Positions 7,575-15,884 of a DNA stretch of 64,000 nucleotides are shown in pieces. The stretch spans positions 3,369-67,368 of the forward strand of contig DATLZD010000062.1 in the NCBI GenBank assembly GCA_035574155.1, written 5' to 3'. The notes below the pieces were generated by a model. It searched no databases. It was not told the origin of the DNA and was given only the letters and a program-made list of their open reading frames with translations. This stretch comes from HRBIN24 sp035574155. Lineage in GTDB: Bacteria; Chloroflexota; Dehalococcoidia; SM23-28-2; HRBIN24. A program made the translations under genes and the position numbers. Positions within the stretch are counted from its first letter, which is position 1, and each line of letters opens with the position of its first letter.

Positions 7575-8399
7575 ATGAATGCCGACGCCCTGCCTTACAC
7601 CCTGCTGCTGGTGCTGACGGAGCTGGCGGTGGGGGGACTGTGGGTGTTGTGGGCTGCCCATCTGCGGGGGCACGTGGCCCGTAGCTTCGTGCAGTTCTCC
7701 TCCTTCCTAGTGGTGGCGGCTGCGGCGCTGGCCCTGTTGGCCGCCCTCAAGGTGACGGTGCCAGCCGAGGTGGGCGGCTATACTCTGGACGGCGCCTTCA
7801 TGGGGCCGGCGCGGCTGCTTTTGGCCGTGGCACTGGCCCTGGCGACAGCCTATTGTCTGGGCACCCTGCTTCCGGGCCGCATGCCCGCCTTGGCCGTGGG
7901 CGGGGCTGCCTGCTTGGCGGGACTGGGGGCCATCGCCGCCCTGGCCGGCGTCTTCTCCCCGCCCGTGTGGGGGTATGCCGGCGTCTTCCTGGCCCTGCTG
8001 GTGGGGTCCCTGGCCGCAGGCGGCGTCTCCCTGGGGATGGTCCTGGGCCATTGGTACCTGGTCACCCCCCGCCTGCCGGAGCGCCCCCTGCGGGAGCTGA
8101 CGGCCTTCCTGCTGGTGGCGCTGGCGCTGCAGGCGCTGCTGCTGGCCCCTAACCTGGCCCTACCCAGGCAGCCCATCCCCGGGGGTCCCGATGTCCCCCT
8201 TGGCCAGAACCCCTTCCTCTGGCTGCGCATCGCTGGTGGCCTGGGCCTGCCGCTGCTCTTCACCTACATGGCCTACGACTCCAGCGGCATGCGGGCCATG
8301 CAGTCGGCCACCGGCCTGTTGTATATTGCAATGGCGCTGGTGCTGGGGGGCGAGATCCTGGCCAAGGGGCTGATGCTGGCCACCGCCGTCCCCAGCTAG
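7575..8399 (+). CDS. Polytopic membrane protein of unknown function
   Basis: About 274 residues with roughly seven to eight hydrophobic segments, for example YTLLLVLTELAVGG, FVQFSSFLVVAAAALALLAAL, VALALATAYCLG and LLYIAMALVLGGEIL. Polar loops include GHWYLVTPRLPERP and FTYMAYDSSGMRAMQSAT, which look conserved in character. I do not recognise a family with confidence. The start is decided by the promoter overlapping the upstream ATG. The next gene, a lipoprotein, follows after 22 bases, so the pair may act at the cell envelope. Confidence 0.8.
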   Translation: MNADALPYTLLLVLTELAVGGLWVLWAAHLRGHVARSFVQFSSFLVVAAAALALLAALKVTVPAEVGGYTLDGAFMGPARLLLAVALALATAYCLGTLLPGRMPALAVGGAACLAGLGAIAALAGVFSPPVWGYAGVFLALLVGSLAAGGVSLGMVLGHWYLVTPRLPERPLRELTAFLLVALALQALLLAPNLALPRQPIPGGPDVPLGQNPFLWLRIAGGLGLPLLFTYMAYDSSGMRAMQSATGLLYIAMALVLGGEILAKGLMLATAVPS

Positions 8400-8421
8400 T
8401 TCGGCTGAGAGGACGGCTGGG

Positions 8422-8838
8422 ATGCGCGCAGGGGTCATCCTGCTGGCCCTGGGTCTGGGCCTGGTCGCCTGCGGAGGCCAGGGGCCGCCGGCGGAGAGTT
8501 CCCCTGTGGCCACCTTTCCCTCCGCACCACCGCCGACGCCCACCGTCGTGGTGGCCACCGTGGCCCCGGCCACCCCCACGCCGACGCCCTCCCCGAGTCC
8601 CACACCGGTAGCCGTGACGCCGGTGACCCCCTTCGAGATCACCGTCAGCGAGGCAGTAAACATCCGTGCGGCACCCACCACCCAGGCGGCCATCGTGGGG
8701 GCCATCTACCCCGGTGAGCGGCGGCGGGTGGTGGGCGAGGCGGCCGGCCAGGAGGTGGAGCCTGGCCGAGGCAACGTCTGGTATGCTGTCGAAGGCGGTG
8801 GCTTCGTCTATTCCCCACTAGTGCAGAGGGTGAGATGA
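8422..8838 (+). CDS. SH3-domain lipoprotein
   Basis: A 138-residue exported protein. The N-terminus MRAGVILLALGLGLVAC is a lipoprotein signal with cleavage before Cys17. A Pro/Thr/Val-rich linker (about 25-70, TPTPTPSPSPTP-like) leads to a bacterial SH3 domain (about 72-138) with VNIRAAPTTQAAIVGAI and VWYAV. It would be anchored outside the cytoplasmic membrane and bind wall or protein ligands. Its stop overlaps the start of the HD gene (ATGATG), so they are coupled. Confidence 0.88.
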   Translation: MRAGVILLALGLGLVACGGQGPPAESSPVATFPSAPPPTPTVVVATVAPATPTPTPSPSPTPVAVTPVTPFEITVSEAVNIRAAPTTQAAIVGAIYPGERRRVVGEAAGQEVEPGRGNVWYAVEGGGFVYSPLVQRVR

Positions 8839-9419
8839 TGGGACGCCCCTGGCCCACCCGTGAAGATGCCTGGCAGCTCCTGTGCGAGTTCACCCAGAGC
8901 GACTCCCTGCGCAAGCATGCCCTGGCGGTGGAGGCGGCCATGCGCGCCTATGCCCGCAAGTTCGGGGAGGACGAGGAGCGCTGGGCTATCGTCGGCCTGC
9001 TGCACGACTTCGACTACGAGATGCACCCCACCCCAGACCAGCACCCCCTGGAGGGGGCCCGCATCCTGCGGGAGCGGGGCTGGCCCGAGGACATCGTCCA
9101 CGCCGTCCTGTGCCACGCCGACTACCTGGACGTGGAGCGGCGCACCGCCATGGACCGGGCCATCTACGCCGTGGACGAGCTGGCCAGCTTCGTGGTGGCG
9201 GTGGCCCTGGTGCGGCCCCACAAGAGCATCCACGAGGTGGACGTGGCCGCCGTGCGCAAGAAGATGAAGGAGAAGGGGTTCGCCCGGGCGGTGGACCGGG
9301 AGACCATCGTCAAGGGGGCGCAGGTGCTGGGCGTGGACCTGGACGAGCACATCGCCACCGTCATCGAGGCCCTCAAGCCCGTGGCCCACCAGCTGGGTAT
9401 AGCGGGCAGCGGGGGATAA
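8835..9419 (+). CDS. HD-domain metal-dependent phosphohydrolase
   Basis: A 194-residue HD-superfamily protein. His28 (LRKHAL), the His57-Asp58 doublet (LLHDFDYE) and His in VLCHADYLD fit the metal site, as does the Asp in AIYAVDELASF. Members hydrolyse nucleotides or other phosphoesters; the substrate is not predictable. ATG overlaps the lipoprotein stop by four bases. It is convergent with htpX, separated by a region containing a strong hairpin. Confidence 0.87.
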   Translation: MMGRPWPTREDAWQLLCEFTQSDSLRKHALAVEAAMRAYARKFGEDEERWAIVGLLHDFDYEMHPTPDQHPLEGARILRERGWPEDIVHAVLCHADYLDVERRTAMDRAIYAVDELASFVVAVALVRPHKSIHEVDVAAVRKKMKEKGFARAVDRETIVKGAQVLGVDLDEHIATVIEALKPVAHQLGIAGSGG

Positions 9420-9477
9420 GGGGCGCCCCCCTGGCCCAGGCAGGCCCCCCGCCGCTGGTCCAAGCGCCAGCATGGGG

Positions 9478-9560
9478 CCGGTGAACCGGCGCCCATGGAC
9501 TGGGAGCGCAGCCCATCTGCAGGCAGGGCTTCGCCCCCCACCATTTGTGGACTCACCGGA
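9478..9560 (+). other. Structured noncoding element between HD gene and htpX
   Basis: CCGGTGA (9478-9484) pairs perfectly with TCACCGG (9553-9559) and closes about 68 bases. Inside are short hairpins: CCCA/TGGG, GCAG/CTGC, GGGC-TTC-GCCC and CCAC/GTGG. The shape recalls a junction RNA, but there is no T-loop or anticodon pattern, so it is not a tRNA. It may be a 3' UTR structure or small RNA. Confidence 0.3.
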
Positions 9561-9595
9561 GTAGAAGGGGGCCGCGCCGCGGCTATGTGGCTAAA

Positions 9596-9628
9596 GGAAG
9601 GGGGCCGCCCGCCGGGCGGCCCCCTTCC
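9596..9628 (-). terminator. Strong hairpin terminator, 15-bp stem, 3-base loop
   Basis: Arms 9596-9610 and 9614-9628 pair perfectly around GCC. On the minus strand it is followed by CTTTAGCC, which fits termination of htpX. No T-run follows on the plus strand, though the hairpin may also slow transcription from the HD gene side. Confidence 0.75.
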
Positions 9629-9642
9629 CCACCTTCACGTCC

Positions 9643-10536
9643 CTAGGCGTAGACGCCCATCTTGCGGGCCAGCTCGTGCAGCCGCTCGATACGCTTACGG
9701 ATGGGAGGGTGGGTCTGGAAGAGGGTCATGAACAGGTCCTCCTCTCCCTCCCTGCGGCCCCGCAGCGGGTTGACGATGAACAGGTGGGACGCCGCCGGCT
9801 GCACGTTCAGCGGCCGGGCCTGGGCGTAGGCCTCCAGCTTCTCCAGGGCGCTGGCCAGCGACAGGGGCATGCCGGTGATGTGGGCACCGGTAGCGTCGGC
9901 CTCGTACTCCCGCGCCCGCGAGATGGCCAGCCGGATGATGGTGGCGGCGATGGGCGCCAGGATGACGGTGGCCAGCAGCGCCAGCAGGTAGAGCCAGCCG
10001 GTGGCGTTGTCGCGGTTGCGGCCGCCGAAGCCACCCCAGAACAGGGTCCACTGCAGCATCCAGGCCACGAAGCTGATGGCGCTGGCGATGACGGCGGCGA
10101 TGGTGCTGATGAGCACGTCACGGTTGCGCACGTGGCCCAGCTCGTGCCCCAGCACCGCCATCAGCTCCCGCTCGTCCAGGATGCGCATGATGCCCGTGGT
10201 TACTGCCACCACCGCGTGCTTGGGGTCGCGGCCGGTGGCGAAGGCGTTGGGCTGGTCGGCCTGGATGACGGCCACCCGGGGCTTGGGCAGCCCGGCCTGG
10301 GCTGCCACCTCCTCCACCAGCCGGTGCAGCTCGGGCGCCTCCTCGGGCGAGACCTCCCTAGCGCCGGTCATGGCCAGCACGATACGGTCCGAGAACCAGT
10401 AGGCGAAGCCGTTCATGGCCAGGGCGATGATGAAGCCCACCAGCAGGCCATTCATGCCGCCCACCAGCACGCCGATGCCCATGAATATGCCCGCCAGCAG
10501 GGCCAGCAGGGCTGCCGTCTTCAGGTTGTTGAGCAT
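9643..10536 (-). CDS. htpX: Zinc metalloprotease HtpX
   Basis: A 297-residue membrane metalloprotease of family M48 that degrades misfolded membrane proteins. Two N-terminal membrane segments (about 7-27 and 30-48) precede the HELGH zinc motif (131-135). Two more hydrophobic segments follow, then the third-ligand region EYEADATGA. The start at ATG 10536 is set by GGGAGGTGA eight bases upstream; a GTG at 10548 overlaps that SD. It ends just before a strong hairpin terminator. Confidence 0.96.
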   Translation of the reverse strand: MLNNLKTAALLALLAGIFMGIGVLVGGMNGLLVGFIIALAMNGFAYWFSDRIVLAMTGAREVSPEEAPELHRLVEEVAAQAGLPKPRVAVIQADQPNAFATGRDPKHAVVAVTTGIMRILDERELMAVLGHELGHVRNRDVLISTIAAVIASAISFVAWMLQWTLFWGGFGGRNRDNATGWLYLLALLATVILAPIAATIIRLAISRAREYEADATGAHITGMPLSLASALEKLEAYAQARPLNVQPAASHLFIVNPLRGRREGEEDLFMTLFQTHPPIRKRIERLHELARKMGVYA

Positions 10537-10576
10537 ACCTCCGCTCACCTCCCGGGGCGACTAAGCGTCCCAACTA

Positions 10577-11551
10577 TCAGGATACTGCTTGCCCCATGGC
10601 CTCGCCAGTAGTGGGGCCGGTCTCGCTGCCCTGCTGCAGGAAAGAGATGATGGCGGCGTGGGCCTCGTCGGGGCGCTCCTCCAGCACCATATGCCGTGCC
10701 CTGGGCACCACCTCCAGGCGGGCGTCGGGCAGCGCCCGCAGCAGGCGACGGGCGCTCTTCAGGTCCACCCAGCGGTCCTCGGCCCCCCACAGCAGCAGCA
10801 CCGGCTGTCGGACCTGGGACAGGTCCAGGCGCTCCTCTCGGGCCAGGGCCAGCCCCACCCTGGTAATGGCATCGGTGGTGCCCCGCACCAGGGAGGGGAG
10901 CCGCATGGCCCGTCGCAGCTCTGGGGTGAGGACATCGGTGCTCCAGACCCCGGCCCGCCACATCCACTCGCGGGCCGGACCGCAATGCAGGCAGAGGGCC
11001 ACGATGGTCCTCACCACCGGCGGGAACCAGAAGGGCCGCAGGAACCAGGGGATGAGGCGGCCGGGCACGGCGCTGGAGACCAGCACCAGCCTGCGCACCG
11101 CCTCGGGGTAGCGGGCGGCCAGGTGCAGGGCGATGGCCCCGCCCAGGGAGTGGCCAATGATGTCGGCCTGCGGGATCCCCAGCGCCTGCATCAGTCCCCG
11201 CACCAGCCGCGCTTGCCCTTGCGGCGTCAGGTCGGCGTCCTGCGGGCGGTCCGAGAGGCCAAAGCCGGCCAGGTCCAGGGCCACCACGCGGCGGCTGCGG
11301 GACAGCAGCTCGATAGTGCGGGGGAAGTTGGCCAGGGACCCGCCCATGCCGTGCAGGAGCAGGACCGGTGGCCCCTGGCCCACGTCCAGGTAGTGGAGGG
11401 AGAGACCGTCCACCGCCACCGTCTGCTCCCGGTCGCGCAGCTCCGCCAGGTCCAGGCGCTCGTTGGTCCGCTCCAGCCACCAGGCATAGGCCCAAAGGAG
11501 GGCCGGGGCAGCCGCCACCAGCCCGATCTGCGCCCGCAGCAGCCTGCCCAT
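10577..11551 (-). CDS. Alpha/beta-hydrolase fold protein
   Basis: A 324-residue alpha/beta hydrolase. The oxyanion strand VLLLHGMGG is at 63-71, the nucleophile elbow GHSLGG at 133-138 (Ser135), the acid Asp259 in WGAEDRW and the base His287 in RARHMVLEE. An N-terminal hydrophobic segment (about 7-25, LVAAAPALLWAYAWW) suggests membrane anchoring or export. The start at 11551 follows GAGGT and lies a few bases after the stop of the BtuF-like gene, so the two are cotranscribed. Substrate unknown. Confidence 0.88.
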   Translation of the reverse strand: MGRLLRAQIGLVAAAPALLWAYAWWLERTNERLDLAELRDREQTVAVDGLSLHYLDVGQGPPVLLLHGMGGSLANFPRTIELLSRSRRVVALDLAGFGLSDRPQDADLTPQGQARLVRGLMQALGIPQADIIGHSLGGAIALHLAARYPEAVRRLVLVSSAVPGRLIPWFLRPFWFPPVVRTIVALCLHCGPAREWMWRAGVWSTDVLTPELRRAMRLPSLVRGTTDAITRVGLALAREERLDLSQVRQPVLLLWGAEDRWVDLKSARRLLRALPDARLEVVPRARHMVLEERPDEAHAAIISFLQQGSETGPTTGEAMGQAVS

Positions 11552-11558
11552 GCCTACC

Positions 11559-12356
11559 TCACACCCCCAACAGCAGCCGCCGCACCTGGACCAACGCCTC
11601 GGGTATGCGGGGCCCATACCAGCAGAGGAGGCGACCATCGACGAAGTGGACGCGGGCGCCAACAAGGCCCGCCGCCTCCAGTTCGGCCAGGTGGCGCCTG
11701 CGAAAGCGGTAAGGCTCGCTGGGCAGGAGGACCACCTCCGGCTGCCGCCGCGCCGCCTCCTCCAGCTCTATGGCCGGGTAGCGTTCGTGCACGTCGGCAA
11801 ATATGTTGTCTCCACCACAGGTAGCGATGAGGTCGTGCATGTAGGTGCCGGGGCCGATGGTCATCCAGGGGTCGCGCCAGATAGGGCAAAAGACGCGGGG
11901 GCGGGGGCGCCCCTGTGCCAGGGCCATGGTCTCGGCCAGGGCCCGGCGCGACGCCTCCAACAGCGGTCGGGCCCCCTCCTCCACCCTCAGCAGGCGCGAC
12001 AGCTCCTCCAGCAGGTGCAGGGCACCCAGGACGGTGGTGGGCAGGGTCACGTAGACGGGGACGCCCGCCTCGGCGATGGCCTCCACGTGCTCGGGCCGGT
12101 TCTCCTCGGCGCTGGCGATGACCAGGTCAGGGGCGAGGGCCAGCACCTTGGCCACGTCTACCGTTTTGGTGCCCCCCACCTTGGGCAGGGAGCGGACTTG
12201 GGGCTGGGGCTCGAGGCAAAAGTAGGTCAGGCCCACCACTCGGTCGCCTGCACCGAGGGCGAACAGGGCCTCGGTGAGGCTGGGGACAAGGGAGACGATG
12301 CGCTTCGGGGGCCCCGGAAGCTCTAACGCCCTCCCCAAGGCGTCTCGCACGGCCAT
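11559..12356 (-). CDS. BtuF-like helical-backbone metal/cobalamin receptor domain protein
   Basis: A 265-residue protein of the periplasmic-binding class III fold: RIVSLVPSLTEALFALG at the start, LKPDLV-type strand (LAPDLVIAS), then WRDPWMTIGPGTY and a C-terminal domain. BtuF binds vitamin B12 for BtuCD. Here no signal peptide is visible and no ABC permease or ATPase lies nearby, so a transport role is uncertain; it might be a cytoplasmic binder or an orphan. It is cotranscribed with an alpha/beta hydrolase. Confidence 0.82.
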   Translation of the reverse strand: MAVRDALGRALELPGPPKRIVSLVPSLTEALFALGAGDRVVGLTYFCLEPQPQVRSLPKVGGTKTVDVAKVLALAPDLVIASAEENRPEHVEAIAEAGVPVYVTLPTTVLGALHLLEELSRLLRVEEGARPLLEASRRALAETMALAQGRPRPRVFCPIWRDPWMTIGPGTYMHDLIATCGGDNIFADVHERYPAIELEEAARRQPEVVLLPSEPYRFRRRHLAELEAAGLVGARVHFVDGRLLCWYGPRIPEALVQVRRLLLGV

Positions 12357-12402
12357 TGGGCTATGCTAAGTATAGCACACCCCCCAAGGGCCCCCTGCCG
12401 CC

Positions 12403-13503
12403 TCAGCCGGGTCGCTGGCCCAGGGTGATATCAGCCGTCTGGCGGCTGCCACCACGGTAGAACTCCACCTGCACCGTCTGGCCGGCCCGGAGCTGGGTCA
12501 ACGCCTGCAGCAGCTCGCCCGAGTTGCGGATGTCCCTGCCCCCGAGCCGCACGATGATGTCGTTGACGCGCAGTCCGGCCCGGGCCGCCGGGCTGCCGGG
12601 CACCACCTGGGTCACCACCACGCCCTGCTCCACCGGCAGGTCGAACTGGCGGGCCAGCTGCGGGGTGACGTCCACCAGGGCCACTCCCAGGTAGGCCCTC
12701 TCCACCCGCCCCTGCTGCATCAGCGCCTGGATGATGGGGCGGGCGGTGGCGGTGGAGATGGCGAACCCCACCCCCTCCGCCTGACCCCCGCGAATCACGG
12801 CGGTGGTGATGCCCACCACCTCGCCCCTCATGTTCACCAGCGGCCCGCCCGAGTTGCCCGGGTTGATGGCCGCATCGGTCTGGATGGCCCCCGGGATGGT
12901 CACGCCGCACTGGTCCTCCTGGATGGTGCGGTCCTTGGCGCTCACCACGCCCTTGGTGACGGTGGGGCCACCGGGCAGGTTGAGGGCGTTGCCCATGGCC
13001 ACCACCTCCTCGCCCACCTGCAGTGCCTCTGAGTCGCCCAGGGCCGCCGTCGTCAGACCGCTGGCATCGATCTTCAGCACGGCCAGGTCCGTCAACGGGT
13101 CGCGCCCCACGATGGTGGCCGGAAAGCGCCTCCCATCGGCCAGGGTGACGGTGATGCTTTGGGCCGGCGTGTCACAGGTGTTGGGCCGCACCACCACGTG
13201 GTTGTTGGTGACGATGTAGCCGTCCTGGCTGATGACGATGCCCGTCCCCACGCCCTGCTGGGGCACCGGCTGGCCGAACACGCTGATGGAGGCCGACTCG
13301 GTCAGGATGTGGACCACGCTGGGCCGTAGCCTGGCCACCAGCTCGGGCACCGACAGGGCCTCGCCGGCCGAGGTGGGTTGGGGACTGGACTGCTGCAACG
13401 AGGGCTGCGGTGACGCGCTGGGGCCGGTCTGGTCGGACCCCCCCTGACAAGCCGCGAGGACCAGCGCCAGCAGCAGGGCCGTAAGGACCAGTTTCACGTT
13501 CAC
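12403..13503 (-). CDS. Lipoprotein trypsin-like serine protease with PDZ domain (S1C, DegP/HtrA type)
   Basis: A 366-residue envelope protease. A lipoprotein signal ends at LVLAAC (Cys19), then a Ser/Pro/Gln linker. The catalytic triad is His102 (VTNNHVV), Asp139 (LTDLAVL) and Ser218 (NPGNSGGPLV). One PDZ domain covers about 265-360. The GTG start (13503) has GAGGAGG seven bases upstream and overlaps the upstream gene's stop as GTGA, so translation is coupled. Likely role is folding stress and protein quality control outside the membrane. Confidence 0.94.
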   Translation of the reverse strand: MNVKLVLTALLLALVLAACQGGSDQTGPSASPQPSLQQSSPQPTSAGEALSVPELVARLRPSVVHILTESASISVFGQPVPQQGVGTGIVISQDGYIVTNNHVVVRPNTCDTPAQSITVTLADGRRFPATIVGRDPLTDLAVLKIDASGLTTAALGDSEALQVGEEVVAMGNALNLPGGPTVTKGVVSAKDRTIQEDQCGVTIPGAIQTDAAINPGNSGGPLVNMRGEVVGITTAVIRGGQAEGVGFAISTATARPIIQALMQQGRVERAYLGVALVDVTPQLARQFDLPVEQGVVVTQVVPGSPAARAGLRVNDIIVRLGGRDIRNSGELLQALTQLRAGQTVQVEFYRGGSRQTADITLGQRPG

Positions 13504-14363
13504 ACCGCTTCCTCCTCTCTCGTTTCCTCCCCATCCAGCAGCCACTTGACCAGAGAGGGGTCGTAGGGCAGGGGCAGATGGGGGCGTTCCGGCAGGGGTA
13601 AGGGGGCCACCGGCACGGGCAGTTGGGCCGTCAGCAGGTTGTAGGCGTAGACGGCCAGAGGCAAAAGGCCCACCACGTCCTCGGCGTTGTAGCGTATCAG
13701 GGTGTCCAGGGCGCCCTGGTGTCCCTGGCGGTGCAGCCGCCACAGCACCACGGCATGGTAGCCCCCGAGGCCCTGCAGGGCCGAGGGCCGCGCCAGCCCC
13801 GTCAGTTGCTCAACGCGCTTCAGGCCACCCCGTAGCCCCAACCGCCTCAGCACATACATCAGGTCCAAGTGGGCCATGCCGGCCAGCACCGGCCCCATCT
13901 CCGCCTCGATGAAGGGGACATCGAAGCGTAGGCCGTTATAGGTGATGAGCAGACGGTAGCGGCGCACCGCCTCGGGGAACAGGTGCAGGTCCCGTCCCCG
14001 CACGAAGGCCCGGTACTCGCGACCGTCGTAGATGCCGATGACGGTGATGACGTTCATGCCCCAGGCGAGGCCCGTGGTCTCGATGTCCAGGCAGACGGCT
14101 TGGGGCAGGAACTCGGCCAACAGCCGCCACCGCTCCGCTGGCGGCAGCAGCGCCTGGAAGTAAAGAGCATCGGCCAGGCCCAGGCGGCGGCAGGACTCGG
14201 CCAGCTCCAGCCGCAGCAGCTCCCGGTGCCAGGGGGCTAGCCAGGGCAGGGGGTGGCCCAGGGCGTCCTCCCAGGTGATGACGCCCTCCCGCCAGAAGCG
14301 GGCCTCAGTGCGGGGGCCGACCCCCCGCAGGTGCAGGAAGGTGTGCCTCAGCACGCTACCCAT
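13500..14363 (-). CDS. Ribonuclease H-like (YprB-type) 3'-5' exonuclease domain protein
   Basis: A 287-residue protein with an RNase H-like exonuclease core (about 85-250). DEDD-type acidic residues are seen in CLDIETTGL, in YNGLRFDVPF and in RYNAEDVVGL. An N-terminal HhH-like segment (LRGVGPRTEARFWREGVI) may bind nucleic acid. The C-terminal 40 residues are Pro-rich. Related proteins are predicted exonucleases; activity here is inferred. It is coupled by a 4-base overlap to the DegP-type protease, an odd pairing. Confidence 0.85.
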   Translation of the reverse strand: MGSVLRHTFLHLRGVGPRTEARFWREGVITWEDALGHPLPWLAPWHRELLRLELAESCRRLGLADALYFQALLPPAERWRLLAEFLPQAVCLDIETTGLAWGMNVITVIGIYDGREYRAFVRGRDLHLFPEAVRRYRLLITYNGLRFDVPFIEAEMGPVLAGMAHLDLMYVLRRLGLRGGLKRVEQLTGLARPSALQGLGGYHAVVLWRLHRQGHQGALDTLIRYNAEDVVGLLPLAVYAYNLLTAQLPVPVAPLPLPERPHLPLPYDPSLVKWLLDGEETREEEAV

Positions 14364-14415
14364 TCTAATGTTGGCACGGTGAAGGGAAGGTTAAAAAGGG
14401 CGGCCGGCGCCGCTT

Positions 14416-14445
14416 TTGGACAGGTCCCAGAGGCAGGCGTATCAT
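14416..14445 (+). promoter_or_regulatory. Candidate promoter TTGGAC-N18-TATCAT for the SDR gene
   Basis: TTGGAC (14416-14421) and TATCAT (14440-14445) are 18 bases apart, 30 bases ahead of the ATG. A GGGAGG ribosome site lies between promoter and start. Confidence 0.45.
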
Positions 14446-14474
14446 ATAGCCAGCCCAGCCGAGGGAGGCACCCC

Positions 14475-15242
14475 ATGCGCTTCAAGGACACTGTCTGCGT
14501 GGTAACGGGCGCCTCGCGGGGCATCGGCAAGGCCATCGCCCTGGCCCTGGCCCGGGAAGGTGCCCACGTGGTGGTAACGGCCCGCTCCAGCGAGGAGTCG
14601 CCTACCAAGCTGCCGGGCACCATCGAGGAGACGGCCCGCCTCATCCAGGAGATGGGCAGGAGGGCGCTGGCTGTGCCCTGCAACGTGGCCGACGAGGCCC
14701 AGGTGGAGGCGCTGGCCCGCCGCACCCTGGAGGAGTTCGGACGGGTGGACATCCTCATCAACAACGCCGGGGTCAGCTACCCCGCCCCCTTCCTGGAGAC
14801 GCCCATCCGCCGGTGGGACCTGGTCATGAACGTGAACCTGAGGGGGACGGTGCTGTGCAGCATGGCCTTCCTGCCCCAGATGGTCAAGCAGGGGCATGGG
14901 AAGGTCATCAACGTCTCCTCGGGGGCGGTGAATGCCGAGATGGCCGCCCAGGTGGGCCTCTTGTCCTATTCCGTAGCCAAGGCCGCTATCGAGCAGCTTA
15001 CGCGGGGGCTGGCAGTGGAGCTGGCCCCCAAGGGGGTGGCCGTCAACTGCCTGCGCATCGATATGAGCGTGGTCACCGAGGGCTGGACATACCTGAACCC
15101 CCACCGTGACTACTCCGGCTGGGAGAAGCCCGAGACGGTGGCCGAGGCCACCCTGTGGTTGGCGGCCCAGGACACCTCCTTCACCGGGCGTGTCCTCACC
15201 GTTACCGAGATCGTGGGGCAACTGCAGCAGGGCCGGAGCTGA
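14475..15242 (+). CDS. Short-chain dehydrogenase/reductase (SDR)
   Basis: A 255-residue classical SDR, NAD(P)-dependent. TGASRGIG (11-18) binds the cofactor, NNAG is at about 97, the catalytic Ser is in INVSSGA and the Tyr-x3-Lys is YSVAK. The loop after beta-3 (SSEESPTKLPGTIEET) is typical of a subset annotated as 3-oxoacyl-ACP or alcohol dehydrogenase-like. The start follows GGGAGG. It ends 35 bases before the sigma-factor gene; substrate unknown. Confidence 0.9.
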   Translation: MRFKDTVCVVTGASRGIGKAIALALAREGAHVVVTARSSEESPTKLPGTIEETARLIQEMGRRALAVPCNVADEAQVEALARRTLEEFGRVDILINNAGVSYPAPFLETPIRRWDLVMNVNLRGTVLCSMAFLPQMVKQGHGKVINVSSGAVNAEMAAQVGLLSYSVAKAAIEQLTRGLAVELAPKGVAVNCLRIDMSVVTEGWTYLNPHRDYSGWEKPETVAEATLWLAAQDTSFTGRVLTVTEIVGQLQQGRS

Positions 15243-15277
15243 GGCATCTGGGGCGGTGGCCGCGGGCGTAAAGGACA

Positions 15278-15883
15278 ATGGAGGACGCAGCCGGCCCTGG
15301 CGGGCATGGTGGCCCAGGTATGGGCCTGGACTACTCCGAGGCCTCCGATGAGGAGCTCATGGCTGCCGTCATGGAGCGCCACCCCCGCGCCCTGGAGGGG
15401 ATCTACGATCGCTACGGGGCGGTGGTCTACTCCCTGGCCCGCCGCATCCTGGGTGACGCCCACCGGGCGGAGGACGTCGTCCAGGACGTCTTCCTGCGCC
15501 TGTGGGACCGCCCCCAGCTTTACGTGGCCTCCCGGGGACAGCTCCTGACCTGGCTCCTCACCATGGCCCGCAACCGGGCCATCGACCAGCTACGTGCCCA
15601 GGGCAGGCAACAGCGCTTCCTGCGCTCACCGGCCGGTGCCCAGGTGGAGGCCCAGGACCCGGCCGAGCAGGCCCACTGGGCCCTGCAGCGACAGCAGGTG
15701 CTGGCCGCCCTGGCCCACCTGCCGCCGGAGCAGCGGGAGGCTGTCGAGCTGGCCTACTTCCGCGGCCTCACTCACCGCGAGATCGCCGAGGCCACCGGCC
15801 TGCCCCTGGGCACCGTCAAGACGCGGATCCGGCTGGCCATGCAGAAGCTGCGTGCCCTGTTGTTGCCCGAGGGGGAGGGCTGA
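15278..15883 (+). CDS. ECF-type RNA polymerase sigma factor (SigK-like)
   Basis: A sigma-70 family factor of up to 201 residues. Region 2 covers about 27-95 (IYDRYGAVVYSLARRILG, AEDVVQDVFLRLW, LTMARNRAIDQLR) and region 4 about 130-195 (LPPEQREAVELAYFRGLTHREIAEATGLPLGTVKTRI-type helix-turn-helix). It directs transcription of a stress regulon. The next gene, two bases on, is its RskA-like anti-sigma factor. The first 14 residues are Gly-rich and may not be translated; ATG 15320 (MGLDYSE) is an alternative start. Confidence 0.94.
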   Translation: MEDAAGPGGHGGPGMGLDYSEASDEELMAAVMERHPRALEGIYDRYGAVVYSLARRILGDAHRAEDVVQDVFLRLWDRPQLYVASRGQLLTWLLTMARNRAIDQLRAQGRQQRFLRSPAGAQVEAQDPAEQAHWALQRQQVLAALAHLPPEQREAVELAYFRGLTHREIAEATGLPLGTVKTRIRLAMQKLRALLLPEGEG

Positions 15884-15884
15884 G

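Noticed and set aside
8402..8425. CTGAGAGGA, recalling a thiamine riboswitch core
   Set aside because: No matching second core or fold, and the gene downstream is an SH3 lipoprotein with no thiamine link.
9478..9560. Possible tRNA suggested by a 7-bp closing stem and a following A
   Set aside because: No T-loop (TTCRA), no anticodon arm of the right size, and the last hairpin has a 4-bp stem with a 5-base loop.
9495..9731. A 78-codon frame after the HD gene
   Set aside because: It crosses the terminator hairpin and the end of htpX and has no recognisable domain.
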